Positions 52,531-61,106 of a stretch of 64,000 nt of DNA are shown here, piece after piece (the stretch's first letter is position 1; each line of letters opens with the position of its first letter). The notes under the pieces were generated by a model. It did not search any database. It was not told the DNA's origin and saw only the letters and a list, made by a program, of their open reading frames with translations. The position numbers and the translations under genes are program-made. This DNA comes from Lewinellaceae bacterium (GTDB taxonomy: Bacteria; Bacteroidota; Bacteroidia; Chitinophagales; Saprospiraceae). The stretch is from assembly GCA_020636255.1 (NCBI GenBank), contig JACJYE010000002.1, positions 248,001 through 312,000 of the forward strand, written 5' to 3'.

Positions 52531-54666
52531 TTATACTTTTACTGCACCTTTTGCTTTTTCAATAACGTCCTTGGCAATACCTGCGGGAGCGGGAGAATAG
52601 TGCGAGAACTCCATGGTGGAGCTGGCGCGGCCCGAGGTGATCGTACGCAAAGCCGTTACATAACCGAACATTTCTGCCAGGGGCACTTCGGCGGCGATGA
52701 TGATCGCGCCACCGCGGCTATCCTGTCCTTTGGGCATGCCCCGGCGACGGTTGAGGTCACCGATGACCGAGCCGACGTATTCTTCCGGGGTAACCACCTC
52801 CAGTTTCATGATGGGCTCCATCAGTACCGGGTTCGCTTTGGGTGCTGCGGCGCGGAAACCTTCCTTGGCGCAGAGTTCGAAAGCGATGGGCTTGGAGTCC
52901 ACAGCGTGCATAGAACCGTCAAAGACGCGCACTTTCATGGAGTCGATGTTGTAGCCGGCAAGAATACCGTTATCCATCATCGCCTTGAAGCCATCCGTGA
53001 TCGGTTTCATGTAGTTCTTATCGATGGAACCGCCGACGATACCCCAAATGAACTGGAGCTTCGTCTTGCCGTTCTTGTAGTCTTCGCTATCGAGGAACTC
53101 CTGGTCGGCAGGGCCGAGTTCGAATTCCATATCGGCGAACAAACCGGCGCCACCTGTCTGTTTCTTCAGGCGTTCGCGGTGGGTAACTTTCGAAGTGAGG
53201 GCTTCCTTGTAGTTAACCTGCGGTTGCCCCTGGTTGCATTCCACCTTAAACTCGCGGCGCAGGCGGTCGACGATGATCTCCAGGTGGAGTTCACCCATAC
53301 CGCTGATGACCGTTTGGTTGGTATCTTCATCGTACTTGACGCGGAAGGTCGGGTCTTCCTCTGCCAGTTTGGCCAGGGCCATGCCGAGTTTATCGAGGTC
53401 TTTCTGAGACTTGGGCTCGACGGCGATACCGATCACCGGCTCGGGGAAGATCATGCTTTCCAGCACGATGGGTTTATTAAGGTCACACAGGGTGTCGCCC
53501 GTGCGGATATCTTTGAAACCGACAGCGGCGGCGATATCGCCGGCCTCTACCCGCTCGACCGGGTTCTGCTTATTGGCGTGCATCTGGTAGATGCGGGAAA
53601 TGCGTTCCTTGTTGCCCGAACGGGTGTTCAGCACATAAGAGCCGGCATCGAGGGCGCCGGAGTACACCCGCATGAAGGCCAGGCGGCCCACATAGGGGTC
53701 GGTAGCGATCTTGAAGGCCAGGGCTGCGAAAGGCTCGGTAACGGAGGGTTTGCGCACTTCTTCTTTTTCCGTATCCGGGTTGGTGCCCGTGATGGCATCC
53801 ACGTCGACCGGAGAAGGCAGATAAGCGCATACGGCATCCAGAACAGCCTGTACGCCTTTGTTCTTGAAGGAAGAACCGCACATCATCGGCACGAACTTGC
53901 GGTCCATTACCGCCTGGCGGATAGCGGCCCGCATTTCCTCTGCAGAGATGGAGTCGGGGTCTTCGAAGAATTTCTCCAGCAGGCTGTCGTCGTATTCAGC
54001 GACCTGTTCGAGCAGCTTTTCGCGGTATTCTGCGACGGTGTCCACCAGGTCATCCGGTATGGGCACTACTTCGTAGGTCATGCCCATGTCGTGTTCGTTC
54101 CAGATGCGGGCCTCACCTGAGATGAGGTCGACCACGCCGCGGAAAGTTTCTTCCGCGCCGATGGGCACCTGCAGCGGAATAGCGTTGGAGCCCAGTTTTT
54201 CACGAACGTCGTTGACGACGCTGAAGAAGTCGGCGCCCGAGCGGTCCATCTTGTTGACGAAGCCGATGCGGGGCACCTTATAGTTATCAGCCAGGCGCCA
54301 GTTGGTTTCCGACTGAGGTTCTACACCACTAACAGCACAGAAAAGGAATACCAGTCCATCGAGTACGCGAAGGGAGCGGTTCACTTCAACGGTGAAGTCG
54401 ACGTGCCCCGGAGTATCAATGATGTTAACGGCATATTCCTGTTCCTTCCAGCGCCAGCTGGTCTTGGTAGCAGCAGAGGTAATGGTGATACCACGCTCCT
54501 GCTCCTGTTCCATCCAGTCCATGGTAGCAGCGCCGTCGTGCACTTCACCGATCTTATGGCTGATGCCGGTATAGTACAGTATCCGTTCAGTCGTAGTGGT
54601 CTTGCCGGCGTCGATGTGTGCTGCAATACCAATATTTCTCGTGAACTTCAGGTCTTTTTGTGCCAT
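52531..54666 (-). CDS. fusA: Elongation factor G
   Basis: A 711-residue translocase GTPase: G1 AHIDAGKTTTTERILYY, switch 2 DTPGHVDFTVEVNRSLRVLD and G4 NKMDRSGADF. It is followed by domains II-V with the late motifs RRGMPKGQDSRGGAIIIAAE and YVTALRTITSGRASSTMEFS. It is the third gene of the str block. Confidence 0.98.
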   Translation of the reverse strand: MAQKDLKFTRNIGIAAHIDAGKTTTTERILYYTGISHKIGEVHDGAATMDWMEQEQERGITITSAATKTSWRWKEQEYAVNIIDTPGHVDFTVEVNRSLRVLDGLVFLFCAVSGVEPQSETNWRLADNYKVPRIGFVNKMDRSGADFFSVVNDVREKLGSNAIPLQVPIGAEETFRGVVDLISGEARIWNEHDMGMTYEVVPIPDDLVDTVAEYREKLLEQVAEYDDSLLEKFFEDPDSISAEEMRAAIRQAVMDRKFVPMMCGSSFKNKGVQAVLDAVCAYLPSPVDVDAITGTNPDTEKEEVRKPSVTEPFAALAFKIATDPYVGRLAFMRVYSGALDAGSYVLNTRSGNKERISRIYQMHANKQNPVERVEAGDIAAAVGFKDIRTGDTLCDLNKPIVLESMIFPEPVIGIAVEPKSQKDLDKLGMALAKLAEEDPTFRVKYDEDTNQTVISGMGELHLEIIVDRLRREFKVECNQGQPQVNYKEALTSKVTHRERLKKQTGGAGLFADMEFELGPADQEFLDSEDYKNGKTKLQFIWGIVGGSIDKNYMKPITDGFKAMMDNGILAGYNIDSMKVRVFDGSMHAVDSKPIAFELCAKEGFRAAAPKANPVLMEPIMKLEVVTPEEYVGSVIGDLNRRRGMPKGQDSRGGAIIIAAEVPLAEMFGYVTALRTITSGRASSTMEFSHYSPAPAGIAKDVIEKAKGAVKV

Positions 54667-54725
54667 GACTACTCCTCGTAGAGGAATTTTTTAATGATTA
54701 TAATAAAAAAACAACTTTAGGTTGT

Positions 54726-55193
54726 TTAGACGCGGAAGTGAGCGAAGGCACGGTTGGCTTCTGCCATCTTGTGGGTATCTTCTTTCCGCTTAACAGCTGC
54801 ACCTTCTCCCTTAGCTGCGGCCATCACCTCTGCGGCCAGTTTCTCTGCCATGCCTTTGCCACTGCGCTGGCGGGAGAATTTGATCATCCACTTCATACCG
54901 ATAGACACCCGGCGCTTGGCGCGGATCTCGGTCGGGATCTGGAAGGTCGCACCACCTATCCGGCGGCTGCGTACTTCGACCTGCGGCATGACGTTATTGA
55001 GTGCCTTTTTCCAGAGGGCGTGTTCGTCCTGCTTGGTGCGGTCCTTTACGATATCCATGGCGTCATAGAATATCTTGAAGGCCGTTCCTTTCTTGCCCTG
55101 CCACATCATGTTGTTGACGAACTGCGTGACCATGGGGTCGCTATATCTGGGGTCCGGCTGAATTATTCTAAGTTTTGGCTTTCTTTTTCTCAT
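54726..55193 (-). CDS. rpsG: 30S ribosomal protein S7
   Basis: A 155-residue head-assembly protein: MRKRKPKLRIIQPDPRYSDP, NNVMPQVEVRSRRIGGATFQ and AEKLAAEVMAAAKGEGAAVK. It lies between rpsL and fusA. Confidence 0.97.
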   Translation of the reverse strand: MRKRKPKLRIIQPDPRYSDPMVTQFVNNMMWQGKKGTAFKIFYDAMDIVKDRTKQDEHALWKKALNNVMPQVEVRSRRIGGATFQIPTEIRAKRRVSIGMKWMIKFSRQRSGKGMAEKLAAEVMAAAKGEGAAVKRKEDTHKMAEANRAFAHFRV

Positions 55194-55255
55194 TACGCTT
55201 TTCTCAATTAGAGGTTTCCCGAATAGAATGAAACATAATTAGCTAAACAATAGCT

Positions 55256-55630
55256 CTAGCTCTTGGGCCGTTTGGCGCCATAACGCGAGCGGGACTGCAG
55301 GCGGCCGTCCACCCCGGCGGTGTCGAGTGCGCCGCGTACGATGGTGTAACGAACGCCCGGAAGGTCTTTCACCCTGCCACCACGCACCAGTACGATGGAG
55401 TGTTCCTGCAGGTTGTGGCCTTCACCCGGAATGTAGGCGATCACCTCGATCCCATTGGTCAGGCGCACTTTGGCAACCTTACGCAGTGCAGAGTTCGGCT
55501 TCTTGGGCGTGGTCGTGTAAACACGGGTGCAAACACCGCGTTTCTGCGGGCACGAGTCCAGGGCGCGAGACTTGCTCTTCGTTATTACTCTTACTCTGCC
55601 TTTGCGTACAAGCTGATTGATCGTAGGCAT
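55256..55630 (-). CDS. rpsL: 30S ribosomal protein S12
   Basis: A 124-residue decoding protein: MPTINQLVRKGRVRVITKSK, VYTTTPKKPNSALRKVAKVR (contains the streptomycin-related Lys) and AYIPGEGHNLQEHSIVLVRG. It is the first gene of the cluster. ATG 55630 matches the family; the open frame extends upstream over the leader only. Confidence 0.98.
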   Translation of the reverse strand: MPTINQLVRKGRVRVITKSKSRALDSCPQKRGVCTRVYTTTPKKPNSALRKVAKVRLTNGIEVIAYIPGEGHNLQEHSIVLVRGGRVKDLPGVRYTIVRGALDTAGVDGRLQSRSRYGAKRPKS

Positions 55631-55706
55631 ATGATTAATTGCGTTTTTATCGGTACTTACAATGGTTGCTTTGACAAATAGAGATACCTTGTTCAAAAAG
55701 CGATTG

Positions 55707-55737
55707 CAAAGGTATAGCTTTTTTGGGGAAATACAAA
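55707..55737 (-). promoter_or_regulatory. Main promoter of the str-S10-spc-alpha cluster
   Basis: On the minus strand TTTG (55734-55737), a 19-bp spacer and TACCTTTG (55707-55714) match the Bacteroidota consensus TTTG-N19-TAnnTTTG at every position. Predicted transcription starts near 55700, giving a leader of about 70 bases before rpsL. The rest of the 358-bp gap 55631-55988 contains no gene; a weaker TACCTTAG near 55943 may serve the divergent thioesterase gene. Confidence 0.8.
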
Positions 55738-55988
55738 AAGAGGTTTTTAAATTTTATTTCAGGTATTTCCAACTTTTTCAGGGTGTTACGCCAGCCACTC
55801 TGATAATGGCCGTTTCCATCAAATATTCTATGCTTGGGGAACCGGCAGACCAAATATACAGGCAGTGAGGCGCGCATATCGCAAACAGCTGGCCCAGCAT
55901 CGGGGCAGGGCCAGGTTGTTGCTATTGGGATAAATGCCTACCTTAGAAATATTATATAGCGTGAAACCCACATAACGACTAGTTGAAA

Positions 55989-56756
55989 ATGCCAATTTCC
56001 ATTCCCCTTTCCGAGCTAGGATATCAGCGGCATTACGAAGTGCGCACCTATGAGATCGACAGCCAGAAGCGGATGAACGTACCGGCCATTGCCCGTCTTA
56101 TGCAGGAAGCGGCCATGCAGAACGTGATCAAAATGGGGTTGTCCGTTTGGGACCTGGAGCCACATCACATCTCCTGGGTGTTGATGCGCAAGCAGATCAA
56201 AATAACGCGAATGCCGGTTTTGGGCGAGCGCATCGTCGTGGCCACCTACCCTTCCGGCTTCGAGCGCATGTTCACTTATCGCGACTACAAGGTGTTCGAC
56301 GAAGCGGGCAAATTGCTGGCAGCTTCTTCTTCCTGCTGGCTGCTGATGGACACGGCGTCGCGCCGCATGGCTCCCCTTCCCGATTTCATATTGGCCTACG
56401 CAAAGCACATGCCGCCTGCCGAAGCCTGCCTGCCCCGCCCGGAAACCCGCCTGCCTGCCTTCAAAACGCCGGAGTACACCCGGCAGTTCGAAGTGAATTG
56501 GCACGACCTCGACTTCAACGAACACCTCAACAACACCTTATATATTAAATGGATGCTGGACCCCCTGCCTCCGGCCGTGCTCACCCGGCAGCAGTTACAG
56601 AAACTCGACATCAACTACCGAGCCGAAAGCCAGTACCAGGACGTGGTGCAGGCCCAGGTTCAACCTTCCGAAGACGGCGCTTTCCTGCATCGGCTGCTGC
56701 GCGTAAGCGACGGGAAGGAACTGGCGGTGGCCAGGACTGAATGGTTGAATGGCTGA
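55989..56756 (+). CDS. Acyl-ACP thioesterase (FatA/FatB-like)
   Basis: A 255-residue double-hotdog enzyme that hydrolyses acyl-ACP to free fatty acid. The first hotdog includes YEVRTYEIDSQKRMNVPAIA and the second includes FEVNWHDLDFNEHLNNTLYI, carrying the Asn/His region of the active site. ATG 55989 (MPISIPLSEL) is preferred over an in-frame TTG two codons earlier. It is divergent from the ribosomal cluster and convergent with the SDR gene. Confidence 0.9.
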   Translation: MPISIPLSELGYQRHYEVRTYEIDSQKRMNVPAIARLMQEAAMQNVIKMGLSVWDLEPHHISWVLMRKQIKITRMPVLGERIVVATYPSGFERMFTYRDYKVFDEAGKLLAASSSCWLLMDTASRRMAPLPDFILAYAKHMPPAEACLPRPETRLPAFKTPEYTRQFEVNWHDLDFNEHLNNTLYIKWMLDPLPPAVLTRQQLQKLDINYRAESQYQDVVQAQVQPSEDGAFLHRLLRVSDGKELAVARTEWLNG

Positions 56757-56778
56757 ATGGAGAACCATTCAGCCATTC
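56747..56778. terminator. Inverted repeat at the convergent stops of the thioesterase and SDR genes
   Basis: A perfect 14-bp repeat, GAATGGCTGAATGG / CCATTCAGCCATTC, with a four-base AGAA loop spans both stop codons. It has no T run, so it may act as a bidirectional roadblock or RNA-stabilising hairpin rather than a classic terminator. Confidence 0.55.
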
Positions 56779-57535
56779 ATCTTGCCATCACCCCGCCATC
56801 GATCGTTACCGCTGTGCCCGTGATCCAGGCTGCCTGTTCGGAGGCTAGGAAAAGGGCCAGGGCGGCGATGTCTTCCGGGGTGCCCAGGCGTTTGATGGCC
56901 GTGGTTTGAGCGGCGTTTTCCACTGCCTTTTCCGGGTTGGGAAAAGCGCGGGCGGAGTCCCAGATCAGGGGGGTATCGACCGGGCCGGGGCAGATGGCAT
57001 TGACGCGGATGGACGGGCCGTAGTCGAGGGCCATCTGGCGTACCAGCGCAACCAGGCCGGCTTTGGCGGCGCAATAGGCAGGGTGATTGGGAAAGGATTT
57101 GAAAGCGGCGATGGAGGCGGTGGCGACGATCACCCCCCTACCCTGCTGTCGCATAGCCGGTATAGCGTAATGGCTGAGGTAGTACACCGAATGCAGATTG
57201 GCAGCAAAGGTATAATGCCATTCCTCCGGGCCGATCTCAGTTACTGCCCCAAGGCCCAGGTGGCCGGCGTTGGTGACGATGCCGTCGAGGCGGCCGTAGG
57301 TTTCCAGCGCCTGCTCTACCAGCTGGCGGTTGGTTTCGGGCAGGCTGATATCACCGGGCATGAAGACGGCCCGGCCGCCCTGTTGCTCGATCAGGCGCAG
57401 TACTTCACCGCCTCTTGCTTCGCTGCGCCCGCTTAAGACCAGGCTTGCGCCTTCCCGGGCAAATCGCTCGGCAATGCCGCGCCCCATGCCGCTGGTGGCG
57501 CCGGTGATGATGAAGGTTTTGTCGGTTAGTTGCAT
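56777..57535 (-). CDS. Short-chain dehydrogenase/reductase
   Basis: A 252-residue classical SDR: NAD(P)-binding TGATSGMGRGIA, the NAG motif in GIVTNAGHLG, catalytic Ser in ATASIAAFKS and YCAAK, and the C-terminal ITGTAVTIDGGVMAR. Ser40-Arg41 in VLSGRSE after strand 2 suggests NADP preference (inference). The substrate is unknown. The frame runs 23 codons upstream through a 7-bp tandem repeat (YLIP repeats), so ATG 57535 is used. Confidence 0.92.
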   Translation of the reverse strand: MQLTDKTFIITGATSGMGRGIAERFAREGASLVLSGRSEARGGEVLRLIEQQGGRAVFMPGDISLPETNRQLVEQALETYGRLDGIVTNAGHLGLGAVTEIGPEEWHYTFAANLHSVYYLSHYAIPAMRQQGRGVIVATASIAAFKSFPNHPAYCAAKAGLVALVRQMALDYGPSIRVNAICPGPVDTPLIWDSARAFPNPEKAVENAAQTTAIKRLGTPEDIAALALFLASEQAAWITGTAVTIDGGVMAR

Positions 57536-57543
57536 GGGGGCAG

Positions 57544-57598
57544 GGTATAAGGTATAAGGTATAAGGTATAAGGTATTAGGTATTAGGTACAAGGTATT
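57544..57598. repeat. 7-bp tandem repeat GGTATAA, about eight units
   Basis: Four perfect GGTATAA units are followed by GGTATTA, GGTATTA, GGTACAA and GGTATT. The array starts 8 bases upstream of the SDR start codon. Confidence 0.9.
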
Positions 57599-57656
57599 GC
57601 GCATGTTGAAACTTTGAACCCTGTAACCAATAACTCCATTATTACAGCACAGCTCA

Positions 57657-57978
57657 TGCGAATTAGGGGCTAAGTGCCCGGCTAACGGCCCAGCGGGCCG
57701 TCATCTTTGTAGCATAAACGGCGAAAGCCTGGTTCCCGGCCCGTAGGGCTGGTATCTAGTCCCGGTAAATGGTGCATTGCCTTGGAGATAGCGGCCCGTG
57801 CCTCGGCGCTGAAGCTGTGAGCAGCGAAAGCGACTAGGCCGCAAGCAATGGTTTTCTTCGATTTTCTACAAAGATATTGCCCTCCGGCCAGCCGGAGCAG
57901 GCTCTAACGGGCCAAGCCTGGGCTTTCCGGATTCTTCTCATTGCACCATCACCTTCTTCTTTAGCCCCTAATTCGCAT
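57657..57978. mobile_element. 322-bp MITE-like element with 18-bp terminal inverted repeats
   Basis: ATGCGAATTAGGGGCTAA at 57657-57674 recurs as its complement at 57961-57978 without mismatch. Inside, two inverted arms share ATCTTTGTAG and a CGGCGAAAGCC-like stretch, and GC-rich blocks such as CGGCCCGTAGGGCTGG resemble dispersed Bacteroidota palindromes. No coding sequence is supported. The right end abuts the stop codon of the CBM9-like gene. This fills most of the 446-bp gap 57536-57981. Confidence 0.7.
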
Positions 57979-57981
57979 AGC

Positions 57982-58680
57982 TCATTCCTGCAAGACCAGC
58001 AGGCCGAAGGACGAGGGGATGTGAAAATCCGGTTTCGCGGAATCGGGCTGTATCCAGCTGATCCAGCGGGTTTCGGTGGGGCCATCGGTGTGGGGCAGGT
58101 ATTCGGCGCGGTAGAGGCCGGCCTGCAGGCGGTTAGCGTGAAGCATGCCCAGTTGCTGCAAAGATCCGATACTGATGGCTCCTTCCACGGTATAGCCCCC
58201 TTCGTCGCGGCTGGCGCGAACGATGAGTTGCCCTTCGGGCCAGGCCCAGGCGGCATCCACATGGCGATAGTATCGGCACTCGGCATCGAAAATGCGGCCC
58301 AGGGCGTCGAGCTCAAGGGTGTAATAGGGGTCCATATTATCATCGGCCTTGAAGAATATCTCCACGCGGCTGGAGCTCAGTACATCCTTTTCCGGCTCAC
58401 CGGTTTGCGGCGTGACGATCACGGGGCCGGTGGCGCGGTAGAGGAAATAGAAGTATATCCCGTCCCACAATGCGCGAAAAGCAGTGGATGGTGGGGTGTC
58501 CTCGCGCCAGGGGTAGGAAAAAGCGGAGAGTTCCGCAGCATCCTGCCAGGCGGGGCTATCGCCCCGGCCGGTGATCTGCAGCCCGGCAACAGGGATCTTT
58601 CTGACTTCGTAATGCTGAGCAAGCGTATGGGTGATGGCCATGAGGCTAATGGTTGTGATCAGGTAAATATACTTCATCAT
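57982..58680 (-). CDS. CBM9-like secreted carbohydrate-binding protein
   Basis: A 232-residue protein with a signal peptide (MMKYIYLITTISLMAITHTL). The mature part follows the family 9 carbohydrate-binding-like pattern: SPAWQDAAELSAFSYPWRED, FRALWDGIYFYFLYRATGPV, SRVEIFFKADDNMDPYYTLE and FDAECRYYRHVDAAWAWPEG. It has no catalytic module. It is probably a periplasmic or outer-surface sugar-binding protein. It is 17 bp downstream of the CDF transporter gene and may be co-transcribed with it. Confidence 0.8.
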   Translation of the reverse strand: MMKYIYLITTISLMAITHTLAQHYEVRKIPVAGLQITGRGDSPAWQDAAELSAFSYPWREDTPPSTAFRALWDGIYFYFLYRATGPVIVTPQTGEPEKDVLSSSRVEIFFKADDNMDPYYTLELDALGRIFDAECRYYRHVDAAWAWPEGQLIVRASRDEGGYTVEGAISIGSLQQLGMLHANRLQAGLYRAEYLPHTDGPTETRWISWIQPDSAKPDFHIPSSFGLLVLQE

Positions 58681-58697
58681 GTGGCGTATATGTGGCG

Positions 58698-59570
58698 TCA
58701 GGCCAGTTCGCAGGTTTCTTCTTCCAGTTCCGTCTCGATGGTGTAATGCGAAAAGGGGTATTCCCGGAGTATATCTTTCACCAGCCGTTTCGTTTCCAGC
58801 ACCTGGCTGAAATCCTGAATATCGTACAGGCGTATATGGGTAGAATAAACGTGGTGTTCGCCTTCGAGCGACCAGACGTGGGTGTGGTGCATGGAGCGGA
58901 CATGGGGCACGGCCAGTATGCGCTGCCGGATCTCGGCTGTAGGAATACCCTCGGGGACGCCCTGAAGGAACAAGTGGAGCGTATCGCGCAGCCGGTGCAG
59001 CACGTTGTACAATATATATATGGTGATGAGCAGGGAAAGCGCCGGGTCGAGGTAGGGAATATCCTTGAAAAGCAGGACGATGGCGACGATCAGTACGGCC
59101 ACCCACCCCAGCACATCCTCCAGCAGGTGCCAGGATACGACGCGCTCGTTGAGCGTTTTGCCCGTGCTCAACTTCCAGGCTGCGTAACCATTGACCGCCA
59201 CACCTACGACGGCAAAGGCCACCATGCTGGCGGCGTCCGGCATCTGCGGGTTCAGCAGCCGCCCTACGGCCTCATAGACGATATAGACAGACCCGCCGAT
59301 CAGCACCAGGCTGTTAACCAGTGCGCCAAGCAGGGAAAAGCGGCGGTAGCCGAAAGTATACGTATCTGTAGGCCCCTGCTCTGATTTCCTACCCAGGTAC
59401 CAGGCCAGCCCCAGCGAGAAGCTGTCGCCCAGGTCGTGCAGCGCATCCGACAGGATCGCTACGCTATTGGACAACAGGCCGCCGATCAATTCCAGGACAG
59501 TGAAGGCCAGGTTGAGGAAAAAGGCGATCGAAAGGTTGCGGCCGGAATGGTGGTGATGGTCATGGCCCAT
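58698..59570 (-). CDS. CDF-family divalent metal (zinc) exporter
   Basis: A 290-residue protein with six membrane helices, a His-rich N-terminus (MGHDHHHHSG), metal-site motifs in helices 2 and 5 (SDALHDLGDS and HLLEDVLG) and a cytoplasmic C-terminal dimerisation domain with HHTHVWSLEGEHHVYSTHI. The residues favour Zn2+ or Cd2+/Co2+ efflux. A Fur-family regulator is encoded 1 kb upstream, suggesting metal control of this neighbourhood (inference). Confidence 0.93.
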   Translation of the reverse strand: MGHDHHHHSGRNLSIAFFLNLAFTVLELIGGLLSNSVAILSDALHDLGDSFSLGLAWYLGRKSEQGPTDTYTFGYRRFSLLGALVNSLVLIGGSVYIVYEAVGRLLNPQMPDAASMVAFAVVGVAVNGYAAWKLSTGKTLNERVVSWHLLEDVLGWVAVLIVAIVLLFKDIPYLDPALSLLITIYILYNVLHRLRDTLHLFLQGVPEGIPTAEIRQRILAVPHVRSMHHTHVWSLEGEHHVYSTHIRLYDIQDFSQVLETKRLVKDILREYPFSHYTIETELEEETCELA

Positions 59571-59588
59571 ACGGAGTCAAGGTTACAG

Positions 59589-59618
59589 GTTTCAAAGTTA
59601 CAAGTTTCAAAGTTACAA
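59589..59618. repeat. Two perfect copies of a 15-mer
   Basis: GTTTCAAAGTTACAA is repeated twice in tandem in the 121-bp gap before the CDF gene. It is similar in style to the GTTACAG arrays elsewhere. Confidence 0.85.
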
Positions 59619-59691
59619 GTTTACGGTTTCCATGCTGTCCCTGGCGACACTGCCAGAACATTTTACACGGAACGCCAGGTACTCCTTTCTA

Positions 59692-60291
59692 TCACACCCA
59701 CCGCCTCACCTGCTCGCAGTACCGTTCATAGGCAGCCCCATGCTGTGCGCGCAGAAAGGGCTCCTCCAGCCGCACCTGTATTTGTATAGAAGCATAAGAC
59801 AGGCCCAACAACAACAGGCTGTATGCATTGGGCACCACAAAGAAAAAGCCTAACAGGGAAACCAGCAAACCCAGGAAAATGGGGTTGCGCGAGCAGCTGA
59901 ACAGGCCGTGGGTTACCAGAGGCGTCCGTTCCTTCTCGTCGATGCCTACCCGCCAAGAGCCGGCCATCTGCATCTGGGCGAGAAAAATAACGGGCAGGGA
60001 CAGCAGCAGCAACGCCCAGCCCACGAGATGGAGGGCCGGCCCTTCCAGATATGGAATAGGCACCAGAAGGACATACCAGCTTGCACTGAATGCGTATACG
60101 GCGGCTATGGCCACCGCGGCCAGGCTAAGAAAAGTAAAGAGCCTGCCGTTCCAGTCGTGCGCGTCATCTCTGTTCTGGAACGTAATAGCCCGCACCCCGG
60201 TTTGCTTCCACAGCAGGTACGACCGCAGCCCAAATAACAGAGAATGGAAGAGCAGTATGTAAACGAAAAGCCAGGTTTCATGGACTAACAT
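59692..60291 (-). CDS. Isoprenylcysteine methyltransferase-like membrane protein
   Basis: A 199-residue protein with five or six membrane helices. The C-terminal half has the ICMT/PEMT-type motif: VGIDEKERTPLVTHGLFSCS, RNPIFLGLLVSLLGF and the final EEPFLRAQHGAAYERYCEQV. Family members use S-adenosylmethionine to methylate lipids or membrane-associated substrates; the bacterial substrate is unknown. ATG 60291 is chosen because earlier residues are not hydrophobic. Confidence 0.85.
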   Translation of the reverse strand: MLVHETWLFVYILLFHSLLFGLRSYLLWKQTGVRAITFQNRDDAHDWNGRLFTFLSLAAVAIAAVYAFSASWYVLLVPIPYLEGPALHLVGWALLLLSLPVIFLAQMQMAGSWRVGIDEKERTPLVTHGLFSCSRNPIFLGLLVSLLGFFFVVPNAYSLLLLGLSYASIQIQVRLEEPFLRAQHGAAYERYCEQVRRWV

Positions 60292-60299
60292 AGCCTTTT

Positions 60300-60500
60300 T
60301 TAGGCAAAGGTCGCTTGAAGAAGAATGCAACGCAATTGCAGAGTGGCCATCATGTGTGTCAGGCTGCATTTCACAATCTCGCTGATTCTGGCCTGGGGTA
60401 TTTTAAGATCCTTTGCCAGTTTATATTGGCTTATTTCCATAGGTATCAGAAATTCCTCCAACAACACTTCACCCGGGTGTATGTTTGGCAACTTTTTCAT
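60300..60500 (-). pseudogene. HigA-type antitoxin gene, 3'-truncated
   Basis: The first 44 residues are a clear HigA start (MKKLPNIHPGEVLLEEFLIP, SQYKLAKDLKIPQARISEIVK). After SEIVK the expected end of the helix-turn-helix (GKR.IT.DTAL.LS) is lost and an unrelated 22-residue tail follows. Just upstream, VMDYH-stop in frame resembles the end of a HigB toxin, but no toxin body is present. The module is thus a remnant, and the antitoxin is unlikely to fold. Confidence 0.65.
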
Positions 60501-60587
60501 GCTCGTGATTTTTTTAATGATAGTCCATAACATGCATCACCATCTCAGGCATTTCAGCTTGCTGGCGTTGATAAACTGAAAACCAGC

Positions 60588-61001
60588 CTACCGGCAATCG
60601 GGACAAATCCCCCTGAGCTGCACCTCCATATCCAGGAGTTGATAACCTTCGGGCAGGCGGGCGAGTTGTGGGGCGGGCATATCCAGGCAGGTGGTGGCGC
60701 CGCAGCGGACGCAATGGAAGTGGGGGTGGAAATCGCGGTGGTGGGCCGGCCCGCAGGCATCGGGGCAGAGTGCGTAGAGGGTGGCGCCGGAGCCATCGGC
60801 GATGGCGTGCAGGATGCCTTTTTTTTCAAAAGTGCGCAGGGTCCGGTAGATAGTGATGCGGTCGGCGCGGGGCATGGCCGTTTCCAATTCGCCGAGGCTG
60901 CGGGCGGCGCGGGCATGCAGGAACTGCTCCAGCACCAGCATCCGCATGGGCGTGGGGCGCACGTTCTTCTGTTCGAGGGTGTGGAGGATCTGGTGGTTCA
61001 T
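60588..61001 (-). CDS. Fur-family metal-responsive repressor
   Basis: A 137-residue regulator: winged helix with LGELETAMPRADRITIYRTL, a metal-sensing His/Cys region (HHRDFHPHFHCVRCG) and the structural zinc pair CVRC/CPDC. Its position near a zinc exporter suggests a Zur- or Fur-like role. The order of regulator, HigA remnant, methyltransferase, CDF exporter and CBM9 protein is all on one strand. Confidence 0.9.
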   Translation of the reverse strand: MNHQILHTLEQKNVRPTPMRMLVLEQFLHARAARSLGELETAMPRADRITIYRTLRTFEKKGILHAIADGSGATLYALCPDACGPAHHRDFHPHFHCVRCGATTCLDMPAPQLARLPEGYQLLDMEVQLRGICPDCR

Positions 61002-61106
61002 GGCTTCATGTTGGATGGGAGAACTGGTGCAAGTTACAGGGTTACAAGTTACAGTTCTTCGTTGAAATGGCGAACAGGATCAACCAGCCCCAGTGGGTGG
61101 AGTATC

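Noticed and set aside
52480..54120. 546-codon open frame on the plus strand
   Set aside because: Exactly antisense to the conserved fusA gene; the open frame results from GC-rich codon bias.
35709..55256. Absence of tuf and adk from the ribosomal cluster as a novelty
   Set aside because: This order is normal for Bacteroidota.
57834..58343. 169-codon open frame on the minus strand
   Set aside because: Lies across the MITE-like element and out of frame over the CBM9-like gene; no support.
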